Below are positions 12,201 to 20,495 of a stretch of DNA of 64,000 nt, one piece after another. The DNA comes from Glandiceps talaboti (taxonomy: Eukaryota; Hemichordata; Enteropneusta; Spengelidae). How positions within the stretch are numbered: position 1 is the stretch's first letter; every line of letters starts with the position of its first letter. The stretch is taken from contig NC_135569.1 in assembly GCF_964340395.1 (NCBI RefSeq), positions 5,952,540 to 6,016,539 of the forward strand, given 5' to 3'. The position numbers were made by a program, and so were the translations under genes. The notes beneath the pieces were generated by a model. That model ran no database searches. It was not told the origin of the DNA and was given only the letters and a program-made list of their open reading frames with translations.

Positions 12201-15200
12201 GTTGAAGATTCCGCCTTCCCCTTAGACGCGACAACACTCCCTGAAGATCTTCGTGTGCCAGCCTTTCGTGGTCCACATGTCAAATCTAATGGCTGGTCAG
12301 GATCAAACACAACTGGCTCAACAGACTGTACATCTTTAATAGCTGTACTAACTGGTGTTTTTTCCTCTGTTTTAGGTTTCTTCACACTTAGATCCAATAC
12401 GTCATCAACTTCTGGAGAAAATGGTGCTTGTCTTTTCAATGGATGGGATACAGAGAACAATGGGGATGTTGAGATAGTTAGCTTTGTTTTGGGTTTTGAT
12501 GATTCCACCCCTGATGATGAGCGCCCGGGTGATCCTAGCGTTGCTGGTTTTGAACCATGAACTGGACTTCTTTGTGCTGTTTTTGATGTCTTACTACTAG
12601 ATCCTGATGGGTTATAAACAGGACTTTTCATTTTTAAACCTTGAGTAATTGATGTAGGTGAACATATAAGGCCTAGAGGTGATGAACTTGGACTTGGTCT
12701 AGCTGGTCTAGTTTGTGGAGAGCCAGGTGAGTTGGTACTTAATGGTAGCACACCTTTACCACTGGTGTCTCTAGGTTTGAAGAATGGTCCACGAGGAGAC
12801 CTAGATGCAGGTCTTGTTGGTCCTTGGTGGGCTGGTGTGGGTGGTTGAGTGACACTGCCTCTGTTACCCATTGTCATCCATGGTGGGCTTTTCTGTACTG
12901 GTGACTTAGCCTGGTTGTGAGGTTTACCCATAGCAGACTGACTTTGTGCTTTCTGAGATGTAGAGGAAGTTGATGATTTCTTGTTGAAGATACCACAGTC
13001 TTTGGGACCAGAACTGCCTTGGTAGGGAGGCCGTGTGTAGGGACTTGGTGGCTGCATTATTTCTGAGCCATCCAGTCCACCTGGAGAACTGCTTGCTCCA
13101 CTGTACGAAGAAATTGTTGATGATGGACTGGTAGCAGAAGGTAATCTATGAGGTTTACTTTTCTGTCTGCCACGATGTCCCTCACCGCCCTTTGAACTGG
13201 TACCACTCTTTACTAACTTTTGTACATGTTCTTTGATTGCAGGCATAAAACGGTTCTTTGCATTCTCAGTCAACACAGCATTCAAGATGCTATGACCACC
13301 ACCACCATCAGTCTTCATTTTACCGGTTACTTTCATCTTTCCATAAGGTCCACGTGCTGCCTTCTTACCTTGATGTGGAGAAAACTTTGATGTTGATGTC
13401 TGTGGTACAATATTGGAACTGGAACTACCCTGAGAAGAGGTCTCAAAATCAGAGACGTAACCACTCCTGTAACTCTGTGCCACTAATTTTGTGTCTAGGT
13501 GATCAACATTGGTGCTATTGGTTGTCAGATCTTGTCCGTCGGTCACATCTTCTTCCTCTTGATTGGTATGAATTTTACCATCCAAATACTTGCTAAGGTT
13601 TTCAGAGATACTGTCAGATAGGCCAGTCATTTCAACGTAACCGTCTGGTTCTTCTTCTTCTTCTTCATCACTACTGACTACTTTCTTGCCATATTTGTAT
13701 TGCTTCTTTGATGGTTTGCTGTACACCCCTCTATGGGCATGACTGGCGTGACGTTTCAAACTTGTCGGATTAAAGAATGTCTTTCCGCACCAAGGACATG
13801 AATGTACTTCTTCCGCTTCATCATGTTGAGCTGCACCATCCTCCACTTTTATTTTCTTTTTGGGTATCTTTATAACCACTTTTTCTTCCTCTTCCTCCAA
13901 GGTATCTTCAGAAGGCACATCATCGGTTGCATAGGAACTATAATCTTCCACATCTCCATGTTCGTTCCGTAAATGTTTTTGAAGATCACTTGCTTGAATG
14001 AAACTAATCTCGCATTTATCACAGGGGTGTTTCTTGTCTCTGGAATGCAATCGCTCATGTCTGCGTACGTTTGTAGTAGTACTGAAAGCTTTACCACAGT
14101 ATCTGCATTGGTGTGGCTTTTCTCCTGTGTGGGTCAATAGGTGGCGCTCTAATCCTTGCTTGCACAGGAAGGTACGGCTGCATTTAGGACACTCCATTGT
14201 ATTCTGCTTGGGATGGGTCAGTAGATGATTACTCAAACGTTTTGGCGACTTCAACACTTTTCCACAAATAGTGCAGGGGTACACAGGTTTGTCTTTTCCA
14301 CTGCTACCACCGCCAACACCGCCACCAACAGCTGGCTTTACCACCATCCCTGCATCCTCATCAATTACAAGTCCATCATTCTCACTCTCGTCTTCTTCTT
14401 CATCATCCTGAGAATCCATTTGTTCCTCAGTATCATCCTCTCGTTTCATCTCATCCTTCATCCTCTTGGTGTCACTTTTTGGGACATCTCCATCAGTACT
14501 CTCAAGCCTATCTCTACCATTCTCAGTCTTCTCACTCTGAACATGTGAGCTATCATCAGATTCATCATTAACACCCTTCCTGAACTTATCTTCTTCAGAA
14601 CTAGCTGCTCGAGTTCTGATCTTCTCTCGCTTATGCACAATCTTCACTGGTTTAACTACAGGAGCCATATGTTTGTATTTGTCTTCGATATGGTGTTTGA
14701 AATAATGCCTTTTCAAACTATGAGCATACTCCACCATACAATTACATAGCCTACACTTGTACATCGGTTTCCTTCTTTTTCCACGTACTATATCTTCATC
14801 CGTTATATCAAACTTGAACTGTTTGACATCAGTGAAGATAACTGGCTCTCCAGATTTGTCTAGCTGTGGCGGAAGGTACACTCGCTCTCCTTTATCAGAG
14901 AATCCCTCACCAAATTTTGTCTCGCTTTCATCATCGCCATTTTTCTCAGCTGAGAAGTCTTCAATGGTACTATCAGCTGTTTTACTATCTGTCTTAATAG
15001 CATTATTTTGTTCTTCACTAGTATCAATACCATCCCAAGCATCTTCATCAGGTTCGTTTACTTCTGGTTTCGCAACTCTCACTTTTTTCTCATCTACCTC
15101 AGTGGTTGTACTGTCAGCTTCTGCTATCTTTTTACTACTTTTGACACTTGATTTCTCATCTACCGTTTCAGAGTCACTATCCTGAGACATCTTCTCAAGG

Positions 15201-15258
15201 ACTGGCATTGCTCCTTCTGTGTCTGCACTTTCTTCAGCACTGCCCCCTCCCATTTCAT
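9239..15258 (-). CDS. PRDM2: PRDM2 (RIZ) ortholog, terminal exon with twelve zinc fingers
   Basis: This exon encodes the last 2,006 residues of a nuclear PR-domain zinc-finger protein. In vertebrates PRDM2 is an H3K9 methyltransferase and tumour-suppressor-type regulator. Zinc fingers lie at about 14762-14690, 14283-14214, 14198-14133, 14115-14047, 14031-13960, 13803-13732, 11957-11889, 11870-11800, 11783-11712, 11385-11317, 11087-11019 and 10920-10850. The last three end in Cys (C2HC type). PRDM2-specific signatures are ISENLSKYLDGKI (about 13600), VLDLSVKK and QPLDLTCG (about 12400-12280, possible CtBP-binding PxDLS-like sites), FKCEFCVQLFK in finger 8, and NFTDPAK after finger 9. The exon starts at 15258 because the minus strand there reads ttcttacag|ATGAAATGGG, and the preceding exon ends in the matching phase. 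An ATG at 15328 lies in the intron. The C-terminus carries a nine-residue tandem array (listed separately). The full frame is longer than the 1,718-residue human protein. Orthology is strong; function is inferred from the family. Confidence 0.95.
9521..10176 (-). repeat. PRDM2: coding 27-bp minisatellite (SPVK nine-residue array)
   Basis: Inside the last PRDM2 exon a 27-bp unit repeats in frame. It encodes about 20 good copies of S-S-[RH]-E-S-P-V-K-[TM], preceded by about four degenerate copies (SSRNSPVKM, SSSKLPVKM and so on). Nearly every unit contains S-P-x-K, the full consensus for cyclin-dependent kinases. Some units (SPRESPVK) add a second S-P. The units differ by few bases, which suggests recent expansion or homogenisation. 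The array sits just before a Lys/Glu-rich C-terminus. Confidence 0.95.
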
Positions 15259-15376
15259 CTGTAAGAACAATAATATGTAAGATCATCATTAATATGGCAA
15301 ATACATGTATGGAAGCCATTTTTTGCATTATTTCAGGTTCATATACATATTCTTATATACTTATGAAACATACTTT

Positions 15377-15523
15377 AAAGGGGTTGTCAATGGCGAAGTG
15401 GTCAAACCACTTGTCTCTTACCACTGTGGTCGGGGTTCGAACTCATTCAAGGTTTGATTAAATTTACCATGTTGTAAGTAAGAAGAGTGTAGTTCAGTTT
15501 GACTCTACCAAACAACACAGGGG
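15377..15523 (+). mobile_element. tRNA-derived SINE, 5' part (in PRDM2 intron)
   Basis: The sequence opens with a tRNA-like head. An A-box-like TGGCGAAGTGG lies at about 15391, the stem region ACCACTTGTCTCTTACCACT follows, and a B-box-like GGGGTTCGAA lies at about 15430. It matches the 28400-28667 copy in reverse. The Ser/Leu-type A box suggests that parent tRNA class. It is cut short where a family C element begins, near 15523. Confidence 0.75.
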
Positions 15524-15822
15524 AGCTGTTGCAAACAGGGGAAGTAAACAAATGAACTGGATTTATAACTCCTGGCACAGCATGTTGGAATAACAGAGGC
15601 TTATACTCTAGTTCATGGTTTGATAAGAACAGTTTTATGGCCTCTTTATGTGTGCATGAAATGCCAGAAGGAAGTTGACATTTGTTTGTGAATGTGAACT
15701 ACTATGTGAACAGGTCAAAAACTGTTCTTATCATATGGATGAAATGTAATACTTGTCTCTATACTTACAGCATGGTGTGCCAAGTGTTATTTAACTAAAT
15801 TCTTTGACTTCCTTTCACAGTT
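15523..15822 (+). mobile_element. MITE family C, partial copy in PRDM2 intron
   Basis: Matches the interior and one end of the copies at 29481 and 42510 (GGCACAGCATGTTGGA, AAAACTGTTCTTATCA, GTGCCAAGTGTTA). The outer terminal inverted repeats are missing or decayed. It abuts the SINE fragment on the left. Confidence 0.7.
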
Positions 15823-15848
15823 TATAAATCAATTACACTCATCAATAC

Positions 15849-15975
15849 TTATCTGTCACTGGTTGTAAACCCATGCATGCCACAGATATACATGTACTAA
15901 AAATACTACGCTTATCTGTCACTGGTTGTAAACCCATGCATGCCACAGATATGCATGTAATAAAATACTACGCTT
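15849..15975 (+). repeat. 63-bp tandem duplication in PRDM2 intron
   Basis: CTTATCTGTCACTGGTTGTA, AACCCATGCATGCCACAGAT and ATACATGTACTAAAA appear twice, with few differences. It lies in the last intron, near the donor of the acidic-run exon. Confidence 0.9.
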
Positions 15976-16011
15976 ATCTGACCCTGAAGATATAACATGT
16001 CTAGTTCTTAC

Positions 16012-16603
16012 CTTGTACACTTGTGTTATCATCAATTGTCTTATCAAGAATGGGTAGTTCTTCATTATCAGCTTCATCATTAGTTTCTGATGCCTGGTTG
16101 TCTTCTTTAGAAGTAGTACTTCTATTTTCAACAGCTGGTAACTCAACTTTTCTCCTTTTTCTACTTGAAGACATATCCCTCCCCATATCAGCAGTCTTTC
16201 CCTTTTTCACATCAGTTTCCTGTGTTCGTTTTCTGGATTTTGTTGTCCCTTTTCCATCCACAACCTGCTTCTCATCCTTTGTAGAAGGCTTCTTTTTCTT
16301 TGGAGGTGGAGTAGTCTTCGTCTTAGACTTCTCCGTTTTCTTTGGAGGCTTTGATACGCTATCTGTTTTCTTCCTTTCTTTATCTGTAGGCAGAGTGGGT
16401 AGGGCTTTGGTTTTAGTCTGGACTACTTCTTCTTCTTCTTCTTCTTCATCATCATCATCATCATCATCATCTTCATCATCATCGTCATCATCATCATCTT
16501 CTTCTTCTTCTTCACTAGCATTTGCTTCAGCTCTTTCAAAATCCTCTAATGTTTCTGTGCGTATACTGAACCAGCATAGTAGCTCTTCATTAGCTTTTAC
16601 ATC
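16012..16603 (-). CDS. PRDM2: PRDM2 ortholog, exon with end of PR domain and acidic run
   Basis: This 592-nt exon encodes 197 codons plus one base. It begins with DVKANEELLCWFS, the C-terminal strand of the PR domain; vertebrate PRDM2 has EELLVWY here. An uninterrupted run of about 30 Asp and Glu residues follows (16430-16515), then a Lys/Ser/Thr-rich linker with several basic clusters that could serve in nuclear import. Vertebrate PRDM2 also has a long acidic run after the PR domain. The acceptor reads ttcttcacag|GATGTAAAAG and the donor CAAG|gtaagaac. The exon enters in phase 0 and leaves in phase 1, which joins the terminal exon to give ...SVQ-D-EMGGG. The acidic run is encoded by GAA/GAT trinucleotide tracts, so its length may vary between alleles. 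Confidence 0.93.
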
Positions 16604-16889
16604 CTGTGAAGAAAGTAAAGAATATATATTATCACATACCCAATATCGATCCAATGCAATCCAATGACGAGCACAGGCATCGAACCTGGGCAATAATTTT
16701 CTGTATCAAGGCTCAGCACACTTTGTCCAAATATGGAAAGTGGTGCACTCATTGATATCCGTTCGCTCAGTGATTTGGCTTTGTTAATTTTGCACTATTT
16801 TGATATTTCTGCAAATAAAATTATATTTCATTGCCAATTTATTAAGTGATTCAAATGATATTTCCACACTACTACATGATAAAACCTTT

Positions 16890-16998
16890 ACAGCCTGGAT
16901 ATGGGTTTTGTGGACCTCCGTAGTACTGCTTACGGACTCTCCTAAAGTATGACCCTTCTGCCATACAACCTGGGTCAGCAAAACCCATATCCGGGCCG
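16890..16998. mobile_element. small palindromic MITE in PRDM2 intron
   Basis: About 105 bp with inverted ends CCTGGATATGGGTTTTG and CAAAACCCATATCCGGG. The interior contains a second short inverted segment. Non-coding; only one copy seen in the window. Confidence 0.6.
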
Positions 16999-17123
16999 TA
17001 AAGATTAACATTAGCAATAATAATGTTGGTTTTTATATAGCCCTTTCCCACACTGTGCAATTTACAATTACTATCCTGGTATAGACCTATGACGGCACAG
17101 TCACTCTTTATACATCAAATCCC

Positions 17124-17330
17124 ATGGAGCACACAATTCATTGCGGCCCATATAAGCAGATTAAAGCATTCATGTTGCAACCTCGCTTCTACCAGGTCCC
17201 CAATTTTACAGCTGAGTTGACAAGGGGCACAATCATGGTTCAGATCTCAATGCACATGGACTTTAGCCATTCAGAAACAAATGGCAACAGTGAGGCTGCA
17301 ACCTGCAGTTTCCAAGCTGGCCATCAAGTA
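17124..17330 (+). repeat. interspersed repeat copy (related to 39850-40020)
   Basis: CAACCTCGCTTCTACCAGGT, CCCCAATTTTACAGCTGAGT, GGGCACAATCATGGTTCAGA and GGCAACAGTGAGGCTGCAAC align with a second copy at about 39865-40020, which has a B-box-like GGTTCAAATC. Possibly an old SINE; no clear head or tail. Confidence 0.5.
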
Positions 17331-17529
17331 AAGGTACAACATAAGGCAGTGTGAAAAGCTGCAACATCGGGTAGTTCGGGTGGGGTTCACTTTTTAGAAA
17401 ATAGAATTGAGGGAGGATCATGTTTTACAAAACAAAACAAAACAAAACATACTAGGTTTAATTCCCCACCCCACCCGGTAATTACTGAAGGCTCCCTCAT
17501 TATGTACAACTGCATGTGAATATATTTAC

Positions 17530-17685
17530 CTTTATTGTTTTGTAATAAATCTGTTTTTGTTGTTGCAGTGCTATCATGTTCTGTTCTTCATTATACCGAG
17601 CACATTTAATGTATCTCAACCAGTTTGATTTCTTAGGATTAGCAGCATCAATACAGAACAGTCTTCTTCCTTTGGGTCCTCGAAT
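17530..17685 (-). CDS. PRDM2: PRDM2 ortholog, core PR-domain exon
   Basis: This 156-nt exon encodes exactly 52 residues, in phase 0 at both ends. It holds the centre of the PR (SET-like) domain, including RRLFCIDAANPKKSNWLRY, then KCARYNEEQN and IYYKTIK. Vertebrate PRDM2 has closely matching IDATDPEKGNWLRY, EEQN and IYYKTLK blocks. The acceptor reads gttatgcag|ATTCGAGG, with a poor pyrimidine tract, and the donor reads ATAAAG|gtaaat. In PRDM2 of vertebrates this fold is reported to methylate histone H3K9. I cannot judge catalytic competence from the sequence, because PR domains lack several canonical SET motifs. Confidence 0.94.
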
Positions 17686-18013
17686 CTGCATAACAACATT
17701 TTATTTTTGTTTTCATTATTGATGAAGTGTTAAAATTAATTCATGTCTCAAGTTTCGTTATCATACATAATATCTGACATTTATTTGTCCATGAGCCAAA
17801 CAATTTAATGACGTTTGTTTGTGGGTAAAATATTCAGGATCATATACTATCTAGCAAATAGCAATTCCATGACAAATGGCATATGTACGATAATTGTGAG
17901 GCATGTGCCCAACACAGGTATCCATCAGGCACGATTATCTTGCCCATGCCTTTTGTCAGAGAATTGTTTTTCATAATGCCAAGGATAATACCATGCAGGT
18001 GCAAAGATATTCT

Positions 18014-18335
18014 CATGGAACAGAAAATATGGATTAATATATACTCTAGTCATTCTACATCACAACAACCTGTGTCTACGCCACTGGTTCTGCAGCGCTC
18101 GAAATATGAGTCAAAACGTTCCAAATCGCCATTATTTTCCCCGATTTTTCATGAATTATGCCTGAGGAGGTATAATAATATTAATCCCAAATATTTCTCT
18201 TCATTCAGTTGGAAAATATTGGCGACATAAGGGTTTGTAACTACTCTCATCTAGCGACTCAGTGACAAGGCTCCTTAGGTCACTCATATTTTCCTTGGCT
18301 GAACGAAGAAAAATATTGGGAATGATATCTAATTA
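18014..18335 (+). mobile_element. repeat family F, copy 1 (in PRDM2 intron)
   Basis: About 320 bp beginning GGAACAGAAAATATGGATTA and ending AAGAAAAATATTGGG. It contains a subterminal inverted pair around TCATCTAGCGACTCAGTGAC and CCTTAGGTCACTCATATTTT. Two other copies lie at 25335 and 35467, and a 3' fragment at about 20213-20300. No coding sequence. Confidence 0.7.
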
Positions 18336-18621
18336 TACTGAATGACAAGGACTGAATGACAAGGACTGCATTACTAGTTACTTTTGCTATTTATCACAGT
18401 CATAGCAGCAATTACTTTTTATATATTTTATACCATGACAGTTACTCTGGTCTGATGGCTTACTAGTATATAAAATTGTTCTTTTATTTCTCATCATGAA
18501 GACATCACTGGTACGTTTGGTTTCATATTTCGGGTAAACTCTCCATCGGTAGATGAATGCTTTATGCTGTATTGGCTTATTTGAAATGTGTAAAAAAAGC
18601 TTTTAAATGTGTCCACCTCAC

Positions 18622-18725
18622 CTCCCAGGAATAATATGGGTCACAATGATCAGTAACTTTCTTCTTCTCTCCTCCATATGGACCAAACTGAGTACCCTCC
18701 TTGATCATTGTCTTCACCCAAACTC
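18622..18725 (-). CDS. PRDM2: PRDM2 ortholog, N-terminal PR-domain exon
   Basis: This 104-nt exon enters in phase 1 and leaves in phase 0. Its first two bases join the preceding G to make Gly, then it reads VWVKTMIKEGTQFGPYGGEK and ends ...DPYYSWE. The vertebrate PRDM2 counterpart runs GVWATKPILKGKKFGPFVG, then MWE. The acceptor reads ctctacatag|GAGTTTGG and the donor GGGAG|gtgagg. The junction to the next exon gives YSWE-IRGPKG. The intron between this exon and the upstream one holds the long GATA/GACA microsatellite. Confidence 0.92.
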
Positions 18726-18773
18726 CTATGTAGAGACAGATAAAGATTAAAGATATTATACAAATATAGTTCA

Positions 18774-18817
18774 GAGATAGATAGATATGTAAATAAATAC
18801 TTTAGATAGATAGTTAG

Positions 18818-18853
<36 letters not shown>

Positions 18854-18919
18854 TGATAGATAGATGGATATATAGATAGATAGACAGACAGACACAGATA
18901 GATATAGATAGATAGATAA

Positions 18920-18954
<35 letters not shown>

Positions 18955-19139
18955 CAGATAGATAGATAGATGGATGGATATATAGATAGATAGATGGATA
19001 TATAGATAGATGGATGGATGGGTGGATAGATAGATATGCACGCACACATTACATACTTTGAGATGGACAGACAGACACACAGACAGGCTGAGACAGACAG
19101 ACAGACAGATAGACAGGCAGGCAGCAAACAGACATACAT

Positions 19140-19177
<38 letters not shown>

Positions 19178-19205
19178 TGACTGACTGAGACACAGACAGA
19201 CACAG
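18774..19205 (+). repeat. GATA/GACA microsatellite in PRDM2 intron
   Basis: About 430 bp of GATA, GACA and GATG tetranucleotides, between the two exons that encode the start of the PR domain. Open frames on the minus strand (Tyr-Leu-Ser-Ile) are repeat artefacts. Confidence 0.98.
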
Positions 19206-19352
19206 TTTCAAATACAGTCAAGATATACACATTACATAACTTAAGTACAAGTATAATACAGTTCCAGGCTTTTATTTTTGAAATCGATTTGTTTATTTTT
19301 GAGGAAGAGATGTAACACAAAGTGTAATACCAAAGTAATGATGCACACTCAC

Positions 19353-19449
19353 CTATTTTGCCCTCCTCAACCTCTGATGGTCTGAACTCCACACTGGCAG
19401 GAGTTTTCATCTGAGGCATTTCCTCCATAATTGAGGTTTGTTGCAAGTC
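19353..19449 (-). CDS. PRDM2: PRDM2 ortholog, exon before the PR domain
   Basis: This 97-nt exon enters in phase 0 and leaves in phase 1. It starts DLQQTSIMEEMPQ and ends VEFRPSEVEEGKIG. The vertebrate counterpart of the end is VRLFPSAVDKTRIG, the first strand of the PR fold. The acceptor is strong (tctttccccag|GACTTGC), and the donor is AATAG|gtgagt. Two internal Met codons (SIMEEM) could act as starts if transcription began nearby, giving a protein that keeps the whole PR domain. Confidence 0.88.
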
Positions 19450-19674
19450 CTGGGGAAAGAGAAATATTAATCATACAAATGTTTATCACAATTGTCAAAC
19501 TTTAACAGGATCACAAGATGTTGTCAAAGAATTTGAGAGTACAGGACAGAAACATGACCTGCATAAGATTTAAGCAAAACTTCACATACCTCCAGTGGCC
19601 TTGATTAGTGGTGTATACAGCCTTCAAATAAGTGACAGAGAACTCATATAAAATATCTCATCACCAGAACTTAC

Positions 19675-19710
19675 AAGAGTATCATATTGCCATGCTTCAA
19701 TACAAGGTAC
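19675..19710 (-). CDS. PRDM2: probable PRDM2 36-nt microexon
   Basis: This is a predicted exon of 36 nt encoding VPCIEAWQYDTL in phase 0. On the minus strand it has a good acceptor (tttttatttacag|GTACC) and a good donor (CTT|gtaagttc). The frame is open and joins the next exon without a shift. The 225-bp intron between them is short. No protein similarity supports it: vertebrate PRDM2 is poorly conserved N-terminal to the PR domain. It may be alternatively spliced. Confidence 0.55.
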
Positions 19711-19794
19711 CTGTAAATAAAAAGACAGATAAGAATTTTTTTAGTGAATTACTGTACAAAAGAACTAATCTAAGATAGTACTAAGATCAAGAGT

Positions 19795-20047
19795 CAATAG
19801 GGAAGTTGCAAACCCGCCATGTTGAATGTTGCATCATGGGACATGTGATAATGAATACTAATCAAATAGTATTGTAAACAATAATGTTACATTGTTTATA
19901 ACCACAATAATCAATCCATTGTCAACCTGACCATTGTGGGATGTTTATTTTATCGGTAGCTCCAGATTAGGTATTACGATAACAACAGATAATCCCATAG
20001 TCAATTGCGTCTGAGCATGCTCAGTCTGGATTGCAAGTTCCCTATTA
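19795..20047 (+). mobile_element. MITE family B, copy 1 (PRDM2 5' side)
   Basis: About 250 bp bounded by inverted CAATAGGGAAGTTGCAA and TTGCAAGTTCCCTATT. The interior includes CCGCCATGTTGAATGTTGCA and a degenerate inverted arrangement, but no coding sequence. It lies just upstream of the first recognised PRDM2 exon. Confidence 0.8.
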
Positions 20048-20212
20048 GTAAATAAATAGATATAACTTATCAAACGATACCTTATTGATGCAATCTCAGA
20101 CCATTCGTTAGTGGTCTGAGATGCAATTGAAAACAGAAAGGAGTTTGTTAAAACTAACATAGAATAATTTAAAAGATTAGACCACTAACATTTAAAGTTT
20201 TCAGTTTTGTTT

Positions 20213-20300
20213 TGTCTAGCGACTCATAGTGACAAAAGCCCCTTAGGTCACTGGCATTTTCCTTGGTTGAATAAAGAACGATATTGGAAAATACTATCTA
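20213..20300 (+). mobile_element. repeat family F, 3' fragment
   Basis: TCTAGCGACTCATAGTGACA, CCTTAGGTCACTGGCATTTT and AAAGAACGATATTGG match the last quarter of family F. The rest is missing. Confidence 0.6.
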
Positions 20301-20463
20301 AACGTACCTCCTTATATATAATGAATATGAATTTAATGTATTTTTAAAATCTCTTTTTCTGTCTGTCTGTCTTTTTTTAGAGTGCTTTTTTTAACGTTTG
20401 TCTTGTGAACTATGTAAATGTTGTGTTTTTATAGTATATGGGAGTGTATCCTGCAATAAAGTT

Positions 20464-20495
<32 letters not shown>

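Noticed and set aside
15259-15328. ATG at 15328 with a hydrophobic, signal-peptide-like start upstream of the zinc-finger frame
   Set aside because: A clear acceptor (ttcttacag) at 15259 joins in phase to the previous exon, so this stretch is intron. The protein is nuclear and needs no signal peptide.
15377-15450. Functional tRNA gene
   Set aside because: A and B boxes are present, but the cloverleaf is incomplete and the sequence recurs as a SINE at 28404-28667.
16023-16667. 214-codon plus-strand frame rich in Ser
   Set aside because: Antisense shadow of the PRDM2 acidic-run exon.
18650-19446. Three overlapping minus-strand frames of Tyr-Leu-Ser-Ile and Cys-Leu-Ser-Val
   Set aside because: GATA/GACA microsatellite translated in several frames; only the edges overlap true PRDM2 exons.
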